From NCBI GenBank assembly GCA_022497145.1, contig MU386082.1:1-18150 (forward strand): a stretch of DNA of 18,150 bases. Reading direction: 5' to 3'. A program made the translations under genes and the position numbers. This stretch comes from Rostrohypoxylon terebratum (Eukaryota > Ascomycota > Sordariomycetes > Xylariales > Hypoxylaceae). A model generated the notes under the pieces. It made no database searches, was not told the DNA's origin, and saw nothing but the letters and a program-made list of their open reading frames with translations. This document shows positions 1 through 8,491 of the stretch, piece by piece (positions within the stretch are counted from its first letter, which is position 1; every line of letters begins with the position of its first letter).

Positions 1-672
1 GATTACACTTGACCTCTACGATTACTGTTACCTTAAAATCAAGACCCCCTTATGAAGCTATACTTACTAAGCCTAAGTATAGGTTCGTCACATATTGTAA
101 AAGTGATCTGCCAAAGGGCAGATTCTTCAATTCTCAACTCTATATCAAGGTAAATTAACGCGAATCCAGGGATGCCTCGCATTCAATTAGTCTGTACGAA
201 ACACGAAACCACATCCTAGTTGATATCACGATTATCACTCGTTATGAGGTGTATCGGCCGTAGTTCATCGTCGCAAATCAATGGGATATCGCATCGGAGC
301 CCCCATTTCATGTATCAATCGTGAAGTAATTAACGGATGACCATTGCCGGTGAACTATACTTGAATTTAACTCAGTTTAATAGGACTGAGAAAAATGAAT
401 TGCGCTCATCAGGCCATCTCGACATTCCCCTTACGCCAATATACGAGATGAGCTTTTAATCTATGTTCCCAACCGGATTGCACACTTTTATTCCATTTCA
501 AACTTCATGTTATTAAAGGCACATACTGAATAATCACATGCTATGTATCAGTATAAAGGTCCATGGACGATCCGATCATATCCAAGTGGAACTACCATCA
601 TCCTTCTACTACATCACGATATTCACCTCCAACAAGAACCACCACCTCATACCACTTATTACTCGTATCAAA
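1..672. other. Intergenic region, left edge of window
   Basis: This is AT-rich sequence with no long open frame on either strand that looks like protein. The only supported content is a possible core promoter for the downstream secreted-protein gene in its last 120 bases. The short frames starting at 538 and 543 overlap the 5' leader and first exon of that gene and are not separate genes. Confidence 0.5.
552..558 (+). promoter_or_regulatory. Possible TATA box of the first secreted-protein gene
   Basis: The motif TATAAAG lies about 115 bases upstream of the chosen ATG at 673. That spacing fits a fungal core promoter with a leader of several tens of bases. Assigned on motif and distance only. 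Confidence 0.35.
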
Positions 673-1230
673 ATGCAGAAGTTCTTCATCCCACTTCTTC
701 TAGCGCCCTTCACTCAGGGTCTCGCTTTCCCAGTCGAAGAGAGGCAGCTCGGTTCCTGGACCATCAATTCACTACTCCGAGGTCAGTTACCAACCACTAA
801 TTATCACCCCTCACCAGAGTACCTACACTAACACCAGCATAGAAGTGAAATGGAACCAAAACTTGATCGATATGTACATGACGATCCAAGATGGGTCCGC
901 GAATGGCGTTTATTGCGAAGTCATCGCAAGAGCCCCACCAAACACGGATCTCGCGACCTGGTCGTTCTCAAACGTCAACTGCGCCGACAATAACTGGTCG
1001 GTCTCCTGGGGTTACCAGCCGGGAGGAAACGATGCTGCTGTTATGACTGTAGTCGCGTAAGTTTGAACATATACCTACGTATCCGGCGAGTACTTCATTC
1101 TCTAACCAAGCTCGATAAATCTAGCCCCGATAAGAAAAAGATGGCCTTCTTCGGGTTCGATCACGTCAACTCGCAGGTCCCAGTGGACCACCTAGGAAAC
1201 GCTGAACCAAGCCAGGTTCAGGCGATCTAG
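673..1230 (+). CDS. Small secreted protein, single cysteine-domain copy (hypothetical effector-like)
   Basis: Spliced gene with exons 673-781, 843-1056 and 1125-1230, giving 142 residues. Intron 1 (GTCAGT donor, ACTAAC branch, CATAG acceptor) is phase 1. Intron 2 (GTAAGT donor, CTAAC branch, TCTAG acceptor) is phase 2. Residues 1-19 form a signal peptide (MQKFFIPLLLAPFTQGLAF), so the product should be exported. The mature part has two cysteines (in VYCEV and VNCADN), the motif SWGYQPGGNDAAVMT and a terminal AFFGF strand, which suggests a small beta-sandwich or barrel closed by one disulfide. The same domain, with both introns at the same place and phase, occurs in the C-terminal half of the next gene, so the two are paralogues. 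The start was chosen because it gives the signal peptide and sits in an AAAATGC context. No enzymatic motif is visible. A role as a secreted effector or surface protein is inference. Confidence 0.8.
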
Positions 1231-1526
1231 GCTTCCGAGAACGTTTGTAATGAGTTACTTGAACAAGAGTTTGTGTCTTTACTATCATTTACTTCTTGAC
1301 ATTCCTTTGCTAGTAGGCACACCGCCATTCCTAGGTATTTGAGACTATGAAGTATGGGCTGGATTAAAGTGGTCTTTGGGTCAAGATGTACAGAAAACGA
1401 CTTTCGTAGATATCAACAACAATTACATATTATTTCCTGTGAATACCGAATCTTCCGTTTCAACCATTCGGATCAGCTAATTCTAGGATCTCATCAATGT
1501 TCATTAACCTAATCCGAGGGAACCTG

Positions 1527-1544
1527 ACTACCTACCGGTAGTCT
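1527..1544. repeat. Perfect short inverted repeat
   Basis: GACTACC (1527-1533) and GGTAGTC (1538-1544) are exact reverse complements around a 4-base centre. It lies about 300 bases after the stop of the first secreted-protein gene. Function unknown, and it could be chance. Confidence 0.4.
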
Positions 1545-2442
1545 ATGAGTATCTTTGAGCATACCTCCATGCCTAACGCCTAGATGCAGTACGTATGTAG
1601 TAACTAAAAGGTAACACGAAAAATATCGGCAAGTGATTTATTCACTATGTGAAATAACATAACACCTCTTGTATAAACGGTAGGAAACATGTGACATACT
1701 GTCTGAGGAAACATCTTTTCCCGGCTCTTCACCCAATTAGCCTACGTCTTTGAGACCTAAAACCTAATACCGATGGAAGGTTTGACAAGACGATCGCACA
1801 AGCTCGTATAAAGATGGGACTAGTTGACGCAAGATTGTGCTAGCAACCCCGTAGGTACCACATAGCCACGCTTTACTGCTGACGGGATATACTAATTATT
1901 TCCTGTAACGAGCTCTATCGAAGTTTCACAATAGTGATAGGAGGGATTTACCCATGGCCGTAGCATAAACCCCTGAATCATGATCCAAGATATATGCCAG
2001 TGTCTCAACATGACACCAGATGTCAGTGATCTATCACCTCTCATATAGATGGATTTCTGCGGGAAGCCGGCGGGTTTATGTCACTGAGGTGGCACTGCGG
2101 CGACTGTGTTCTACATCCCGTCGGTGGTACTGCAGGAAGACGCGGCTTTGAAGCAAACAATTGACGTTCGCTTTCTTGTGACCCCTGAATTGGTTTCCCT
2201 GAACGAAAAAGCCATGTGGGTGACGACTGGACTCAGCCGGAAGCGAGGCGGATACGCGACTCTTCAACGTCTTACCGCTTGTTGTGTCTCAGAAGACCCA
2301 GTTGATGTCGCGCATGTTTGCATATGCGGACATGCCGTCGCCTGGTTTGCGACTGGATCCTGAATGCACAATTGAGACATTCGGCGGTATTCTATCATGG
2401 ATGTTGAGACGGCAAGAGACGGGCCTTAAGAAGCTGGAGGAC

Positions 2443-2449
2443 TATATAA
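2443..2449 (+). promoter_or_regulatory. Possible TATA box of the second secreted-protein gene
   Basis: TATATAA lies 92 bases upstream of the ATG at 2541, in the same relative position as the TATA-like motif of the paralogue at 673. Motif and distance are the only evidence. Confidence 0.4.
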
Positions 2450-2540
2450 GTAAGCATCAAAAGCATCGACGCTTCCATCGAGAATATCAGCATCGCAGTA
2501 TCAGAATTTAATCAAAACGATTGGTTGGAACTTATTCAAA

Positions 2541-3512
2541 ATGATGTGGTCTTGGTCGAGACTCCTCTTCTTACTTTCCGCTGGCCTTGTTGCCGCTAGT
2601 CTAGCAACGTCACTCCAATCATCAGGTGAATTGTCGGTATCTGATGTCCGCCGCACCAAATTTGCAAGTAACACTACCTGCACGTGGCACTTTACCGTAA
2701 TCAACGCCACTTCAGGAGCGAACACGAACGATATCTTCAGCTGCAACTTCGACGTCCGGGCTGTCCAAGGAACAGATTGCGGCACGGCGTCATTCCAAAG
2801 TCCTTGCAGCAATAATAGCTCGTATACCATCAACGGCGGACACAGCGACCAAGGGTTCGTCGTGATCGTTCTTGTGAACAACGCTCAAGGATCCACGGCG
2901 TACTTTGCGTTCACAGATAATGAGCTCGATGTCGGGTCCCAGATCTCGAACCAGACTCAGCCGGTATATCCCCAAGCATCTGCTCAGACACGCGATTTAA
3001 TCGTGGGGCGACAGGATGACGGCGACAATACCTCTTCCGCCGAATGGAAAGTCGAGGATATGTTCAGAGGTTTGGCACCTAACACTAGTTCTAAGTGAGA
3101 ACCTAAAGCTGACAAGTGGCATGCATAAGACGTCGATGTCCAAAAGCACACGGTAACCATAGGCTTTAGACTCCTTGATGGAAGCGCGGGTGGTTCGCGT
3201 TGCAAGCTTGTACTGACGCCACCTGAGGGAGTCGACATGCAAACCTGGCAATGGTATAATCGGGAATGCGACGGAAGCGGTTACTTCGCCTCGTGGGGCT
3301 ATATGGCAACCGGCGACGCTGGTGTAATGACCCTAGTCAAGTAAGTCTAGCAACCCTTTCTTCTTGCCCCGAGAGAAATACCGCGATAAGCTAACGTACT
3401 TCTGCGAAGCTCGACCCGGAACGGTTTGGCGTTCTTCGGTTTCTCCAACATCAACTCAAGTTCGTACCTAGGAGATGCAGGACCGAGTCCGGTTTCTTCC
3501 TGTAAATGTTGA
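2541..3512 (+). CDS. Secreted protein with two tandem copies of the cysteine domain
   Basis: Spliced gene with exons 2541-3069, 3130-3340 and 3410-3512, giving 280 residues. Intron 1 (GTTTGG donor, GCTGAC branch, ATAAG acceptor) is phase 1 and intron 2 (GTAAGT donor) is phase 2. Both match the paralogue at 673-1230. Residues 1 to about 20 are a signal peptide with a LLFLLSAGLVAAS core. The first domain (about 40-135) has four cysteines (CTWHF, FSCNF, TDCGT, SPCSN) and ends in TAYFAF. The second (about 185-265) has RCKL and RECDG, then FASWGYMATGDAGVMTLV and LAFFGF. The two halves resemble each other weakly and the second closely resembles the single-domain paralogue. The linker holds GRQDDGDNTSS. 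Several N-glycosylation sequons (NTT, NAT, NSS, NQT, NTS) fit an extracellular protein. The C-terminus is SSCKC. The short alternative intron from the GTGAGA at 3095 would be only 35 nt and is disfavoured. The fold could be Alt a 1 (AA1)-like, but this is a guess from strand and cysteine pattern. Confidence 0.78.
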
Positions 3513-3676
3513 GTATGGGGTGAAGACGTCTCTGGGGAGAAACTAGATGATATATGAGAAGAGCTTAGCGAAGGATTTAATGTTCTGCAATGAGAACGGT
3601 TAGACAGCAAACGAAGTCTAACACCTCTTTAAGGTTAATTGGTCGGAGTTGGTTCTACACTAGGGTTTGAGATAGG

Positions 3677-3734
3677 CGCGCGGTTGGCCTTGAAAGGGGT
3701 CACGATTGACTTCACCCCTGAGCCAACCACGCGG
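3677..3734. repeat. Imperfect long inverted repeat downstream of the secreted-protein gene
   Basis: The left arm (about 3678-3700, containing GTTGGC and AGGGGT) and right arm (about 3714-3733, containing ACCCCT, GCCAAC and CGCG) pair with a few bulges around a 13-base loop. It begins 165 bases after the stop at 3512. It could be a structured 3' element or the remains of a small inverted-repeat element. Confidence 0.45.
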
Positions 3735-4209
3735 CATTTTGAGATTATCGTAGATCCGCGAAATTTAAGTTAGTCATGATTCCACTCTTATGGAGTCGTC
3801 TAGAAAGATACTGAGAATCTTTTCCCGAGCCTCCCTTGATTAATGCCTGTTAGTTATCATGGCTTCGTTGCGAGCCTCATGAATTATATCGAGGTTACAA
3901 TAGGAGTCGCCAACGCCTGAGTTGATTGCGGCTCAGATTCTATTTCTGGACCTGTTGGTCTATAAGAACGCCGTGCAGCCAGGCCCATCTAACCGATACA
4001 AACGTTGGCCATCACAGAAGTCTTATTGAGGCGGGTTCAAGTGACGAGTATTTCTCATCGCAAGGCTTTCAACTTGCGGCCTGCAAGCTTCACCGGGGAA
4101 GATGGAGATGTGTCGCACAAACGAATATATGCGAGAGAGGCGTGGTATTCCTTTTATCTTTTTATAACTCTTGGATGACCGCCTGCAGCATTGAGGCGCC
4201 GTCATGATG

Positions 4210-4258
4210 CGACCGCAGCCCACGGTCGGCGAGTAGGGATGCCGGCAACTCGCGGCAT
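4210..4258. repeat. Two adjacent short hairpins
   Basis: CGACCG (4210-4215) pairs with CGGTCG (4223-4228), and ATGCCG (4239-4244) pairs with CGGCAT (4253-4258). Both have 6-bp perfect arms and 7-8 base loops. The pairing is visible in the sequence, but its significance is unknown. Confidence 0.35.
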
Positions 4259-5246
4259 GGATCCGTTCATCTGCCGAATATTCGGAAATCTAAAATCCTA
4301 GTATATCATAATCAGGAGAGACAGGTAGCGATGAGGGTGTATTGATGGAACGGTGGTGGCAGTAGACTGTGGGCTAGAGTTCCAAGGTTGTTGTTATTGG
4401 GCGTCGCTTAAGATAATATTCCGCTGCAAAAAATACCCTCCAGGCTGCCAGGCTACAATTAGGGGCTGCTGTGTCTGCTGTGTAACCCTCTAGTTGACGT
4501 CGTTGGGCGGGAGGGGCCGCTGATAAGGCTCTATAAATTGGGGTACAATACAATACGTATCATGGATACCTAGCGCTTATGACAGGAGCTAAGCACCTGA
4601 GGAGTAGGCAGGTGTATACTTCGTACCATCCATATTAATATACAGTTAGCTAGGAAAGGATCCATCCATCTTATTCGACACTATTACATCGTTCGATTAT
4701 CGGCAGAGAATTCTCTTTTGTCCATCCTTCTACTTAGACGCCGAGGACACCAGTTGGGAACGTCAATAGCGTGCGAGCCTCCAAACGAGAATGGAGCAAG
4801 TGGGGTTAAGAAAACGTGCCCAAATATAGTGTATTGGTAGGGATCGAGTCGATATTATCTATGACCGGATAACAAATGCAACGTACCTAGCTACTGGGTA
4901 GTAACTAGCTCGCAAGTAAGTCGGCATTGAAACTCACACTGGGAAGGCTGCGTCAGAATTCGGGACAGCACAGCCGAATAGATTATTCTATGCCGCTTCC
5001 CGTTATTCTTGGAGGCATTAATTAATTAAATGAACGGACTGGGCTGGGTCTACGGATCATGAGATGAGGACTGAATCTTGTATCACCGATATTTCTTCAG
5101 TGGCTTGCTACGTGCATGCAAACGCTATTCGTATTGTACAATGAAAAGGAATGGATGTCTTAGGTGGAGAAGAAGACTGCAAGAATAGGTAGCGCTGCTG
5201 ATCTGCTAGCTCCGAGCCTGTGGGTTTCTATGCAGCAGAATGGGTC

Positions 5247-5330
5247 GGGGTGATTTGCTGGGAGCCCCTGTTTGCCAACGGCAGAGCGCTAAATCAGCCT
5301 TTGTAAGTGGCTGTGATGAAGAATCACCCC
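5247..5330. repeat. 84-base segment bounded by 9-bp inverted repeats
   Basis: GGGGTGATT at 5247-5255 and AATCACCCC at 5322-5330 are exact reverse complements. No target-site duplication was seen at the edges, so a MITE-like origin is only a possibility. Confidence 0.35.
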
Positions 5331-5420
5331 TGTAATAAATTCTGTAGAATTGGACCTAATGGGTGGCTCGTGGGTTTAGTGGTGCAGGAACTGCTAGCAG
5401 GAACAGAAGCTGAAGAATTA

Positions 5421-5436
5421 GGTATTGTACAATACC
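5421..5436. repeat. 16-bp perfect palindrome
   Basis: GGTATTGTACAATACC is its own reverse complement. It lies in the putative upstream region of the amidase gene, about 465 bases before its ATG. It could be a dimeric transcription-factor site or chance. Confidence 0.4.
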
Positions 5437-5899
5437 CTTTCCCTTTGCCTTTAGTGTACTAGCCTTTACCAGTTTACTTACCTACTACGTATACCACTGA
5501 CCCCACATTTGATTCACTTGATTCACTGGATTTCGGTACGTACCTATACCGTTTTTGGTCTTACCTAGTACCTAGTAGAGAGCCCATCTGGGAATATCTG
5601 GGATAAGTCAAGTGCGATCCATTCCACTCTCGCATATGTCGTTGCTATCGCGATGCTTAATTCCTGCATGATACATCCGTTTTCTCGTTGTTGTGTTGTG
5701 CAGTGTAGTGTAGTGGTTTAGCCATTGTTGAGAGTTGTCGCTGGAGTTGGCGTTGCTTTGCCTTGTGTGAAGTGGAAGTCGTCTTAGTAAAGCCAACGTC
5801 GTCATCAAAATTCCCCGCCATCAAATATCGGGATCACACGTTCTCCCTACAACTCTCATAACCGCTGTTGGGTAGCGAGGCAGAGGAGAAGTTGCGAAA

Positions 5900-8491
5900 A
5901 TGAAGATCGCGTGTTTGCAGTTCGCGCCTCAGGTATTTGAGTTGAGTCAGAGATGCTAGGAGTAATCATAAGACTAACTTGTGTTAAGGTCGGCGATGTC
6001 GATAACAACCTCAATCGAGCCGATGCCATCCTCAACAAGGCGAATCCTCAAGACTTGGATCTCCTCGTCCTACCCGAGTTAGCGGTCACAGGTAAATAGT
6101 TACTTGCGATTGTGTAAGCATTTGACAAGAACACAAGACTAATTACCCTAGGCTACAATTTCCGATCTCTGCGCGACATCTCCCCTTTCCTCGAGCCAAC
6201 AGGGGCAGGAATCTCTTCCGTATGGGCGAGAACGACCGCCCTCAAATATAACTGTACAACAGTTGTCGGTTACCCAGAGAAGATGGACGTTTCTAGACAG
6301 TGGCCGACATCTCCCGAATACTACAATTCTGCGCTGATGGTAAACTCAGACGGAGATACCATTGGGAACTATCGCAAGACCCATCTCTACTATACTGACG
6401 AGACTTGGGCTCTGGAAGGATCCGGCTTCTTCAGGGGGCGTCTCCCAGGTGTGAATGGTAATGTAGCGATGGGTATCTGTAAGTACCTATCCTGTCATTT
6501 GACGCGGTCGCATAGTAATTGTCTTGCTAACTCAATTTGTTACCTAGGCATGGATATTAAGTAAGCAGAACAGTCGCATAGACAACATACTCTATCTAGA
6601 CACTGACCTTTTCATTAGCCCTTATAAGTTCGAAGCTCCGTGGCATGCTTTCGAATTTGCTTTTCATGTCCTAGAGTCGAACGCGAATGTAGTGATCCTA
6701 AGCATGGCTTGGCTTACCACCGAGGACTTCGGAGTCTACTCGAGTAAAAGTTCAGAGCCTGACCTAGATACGTTGACCTACTGGTTGACTCGACTAGAAC
6801 CGCTTATCCGCGCCGAAAGCGAGGAAGAGATTATTGTTATCTTTGCGAATCGGACTGGGGTTGAAGATAATGCTGTATATGCAGGCACAAGTGCGGTAGT
6901 TGGGATCCAGGGCGGCGAAGTTAATGTGTATGGGATTCTTTCACGCGGAGCGAAGGAGCTCTTGGTCGTCGATACGGACGCTGCCCCATATGGTAAGTTG
7001 GTATACCGGCCAGAGCCAGGAGACAAAACAGCAAGTGTAGCAGGCAGCGAACCCGAGGCTCCGCCGGGCGACGAATCGAGCCGTGGAGGACCGTCGGACG
7101 TGTCAAATGCTTCACCGAGTTTGTCTGGTAATTCCGGTGCCCCCACCGGCTCAAACACGGAAGTTTCAGAGCCACTAGTAGAATCCGGCCGTCAAAGTGC
7201 TCCACGAACAAGACCTGGAGAATCTCCAATTTCGCCTCAAAACTCCTGGAAGCGTTCGCCCCTGGACGCCGACCCTAATCAATTGCCGGAAGATCTTACA
7301 CCCCGAAGTGTCGACCTAGACCCCGACGCCGAATTTTCCGGATTGGTTAATAAATTTAACAATCAAGCAACAACTACCGAAGCCATCATCAATCGGCCTA
7401 CGTCGACGAAGTCCCGTAACGCAAGCCGCCATAGGTCCCGCAACTCGCAACCTACCAACAATATAGAGAAAACACACCACTCAATACCAATAGGGGTGAG
7501 GAAACAATATGAGCAGGAAGTCAAAGTAGTACCTAGGAAAATAACCCCTGACGTTGCACCGGCGATGCTATCTCCAGATCTGGAAAAGCTTGGTGCAGAT
7601 TTGATGGTATTTCAGGGAGATCTGGCCGGTCCGAGACGCGATAGTCTCATATGTCATGTGGATGAGGAGGACTATGCTGCCGTGCTACTGGCTAAACGAA
7701 GAGACTCTGCCAGGAAGAGCCCAACCAAATCAGATTCGCGTCCTGGTCGCTCTAGTTCTCGGCACGCCATGGTCAATGACTCACCCAACTGTCGTAATGG
7801 AAGATCTCACTCGAGAAATAGAATATCAAATGGATCGCCGGCCTTATCTCCTGAACTAAGTCAGGGGACGCCCGCTCGACCAGCAAGTCGCGGGAGACAT
7901 AGAAGTGGCAGCACGACGACACCGAAAGGCCTGTCGAAAAAGACCTCGCGCAATCGCATAACTTCCAACGAAGTACCCCCGCCTATACCCAGCGAGGTAC
8001 GAGGGTTGGCTAATGAATACAGCCGTTACACTAGACACCAGAGTGAAGGCGTATCCAATGCAACGTCGCCGTCTCACCGACACCGTCAGGATCCTGTACC
8101 TTTACCTAGCAAGCCGGCGAGGTATAAGAATCCAGAGCCCACTTCTACCCGTGAGCCACGCGAAGTATCGATACCAATCAGGACGACAAATCATCGCAGG
8201 GAGGATTCGCGGTCAGCCTTAAGCAAGGAGGCGGCTTCCCCACAGAAGCTCACCGAGTCGAATTACTCCCCCCGCACCGCCGCAGAGCCCAAGGCACGTG
8301 CTCCGAAGTTCGTCCCAGCAAGGATTCCGCCAACACCTAAGGCTATGATACTTCCCCTCGACTATGACGGTGGTAGCAACCATCAAAGCATGCCGGTGCC
8401 ACCAAGAAAGCAGCAGCAGGTAATCAGTATCAAATGTGTCGATGAGAGTGCTGAAGTGCGGGCTGAGAGACCAAGGAGTGCAGTGTGGTAA
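5900..8491 (+). CDS. NTA1: Carbon-nitrogen hydrolase, probable protein N-terminal amidase with long disordered tail
   Basis: Nta1-type amidases deamidate N-terminal Asn/Gln of proteins in the Arg/N-degron pathway. Exons are 5900-5932, 5989-6091, 6152-6478, 6548-6560 and 6619-8491, giving 782 residues. All introns have GT..AG ends and the phases close. The nitrilase fold occupies about residues 1-295. The N-terminal strand is MKIACLQFAPQVGDV. The catalytic Glu lies in LVLPELAVTGYNF, the Lys in NYRKTHLYYTDE and the Cys in MGICMDINPYKFEAPW. The last motif is typical of the fungal Nta1 branch rather than nitrilases or omega-amidase. Exon 4 is only 13 nt, and the TGC codon for the catalytic Cys is split between exons 3 and 4. 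After LVVDTDAAPYGKLVYR comes a tail of about 480 residues, rich in Ser, Arg, Pro and Asn (SRHRSRNSQ, RSSSRHAM, SRGRHRSGS) and predicted disordered. Yeast Nta1 lacks such a tail. The ATG context is GCGAAAATGA. The exact amide specificity cannot be read from the sequence. Confidence 0.88.
6548..6560 (+). other. 13-nt micro-exon of the amidase gene
   Basis: Bases 6548-6560 lie between the CTAG acceptor ending at 6547 and the GTAAGC donor at 6561. Together with the T at 6478 and the C at 6619 they encode C-M-D-I-N, which includes the catalytic cysteine. Skipping the exon would change the frame and remove the nucleophile. Confidence 0.8.

Larger units (their letters stand above)
1231..2540. other. 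Intergenic region between the two secreted-protein genes
   Basis: About 1.3 kb. Most of it (1231-2040) has frequent stops in all frames. From about 2085 to 2511 two overlapping plus-strand frames stay open (ending near 2363 and 2511). I recognise no domain in either and see no good start or splice context, so they are not called as genes. A perfect hairpin-forming inverted repeat lies at 1527-1544. Confidence 0.45.
3513..5899. other. Long intergenic region upstream of the NTA1-like gene
   Basis: About 2.4 kb without a supported gene. The longest frames (93 residues plus at 3926-4207, 66 residues minus at 5608-5808) have no recognisable domain and look like chance openings. A TATAAA motif at 4532-4537 has no convincing gene after it. 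The region holds several inverted repeats (3677-3734, 4210-4258, 5247-5330, 5421-5436). The last few hundred bases, with motifs such as CCTAGTACCTAG near 5565, are probably the promoter and leader of the downstream amidase gene. Confidence 0.45.

Noticed and set aside
3070..3129. A stop at 3098 as the true end of the second secreted-protein gene (185 residues)
   Set aside because: Splicing 3070-3129 joins the frame to a domain matching the neighbouring paralogue, with intron position and phase conserved, so the shorter model is unlikely.
3926..4223. Overlapping plus and minus frames of 93 and 66 codons in the intergenic gap
   Set aside because: No domain, signal peptide, splice context or promoter fits. 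The frames mirror each other across strands and look like chance openings.
5608..5808. Minus-strand frame of 66 codons upstream of the amidase
   Set aside because: Low-complexity composition and overlap with the likely promoter and leader of the amidase gene. No recognisable protein features.
6778..7229. Minus-strand frames of 102 and 126 codons
   Set aside because: They lie antisense within the amidase last exon, whose plus-strand frame has clear nitrilase motifs.
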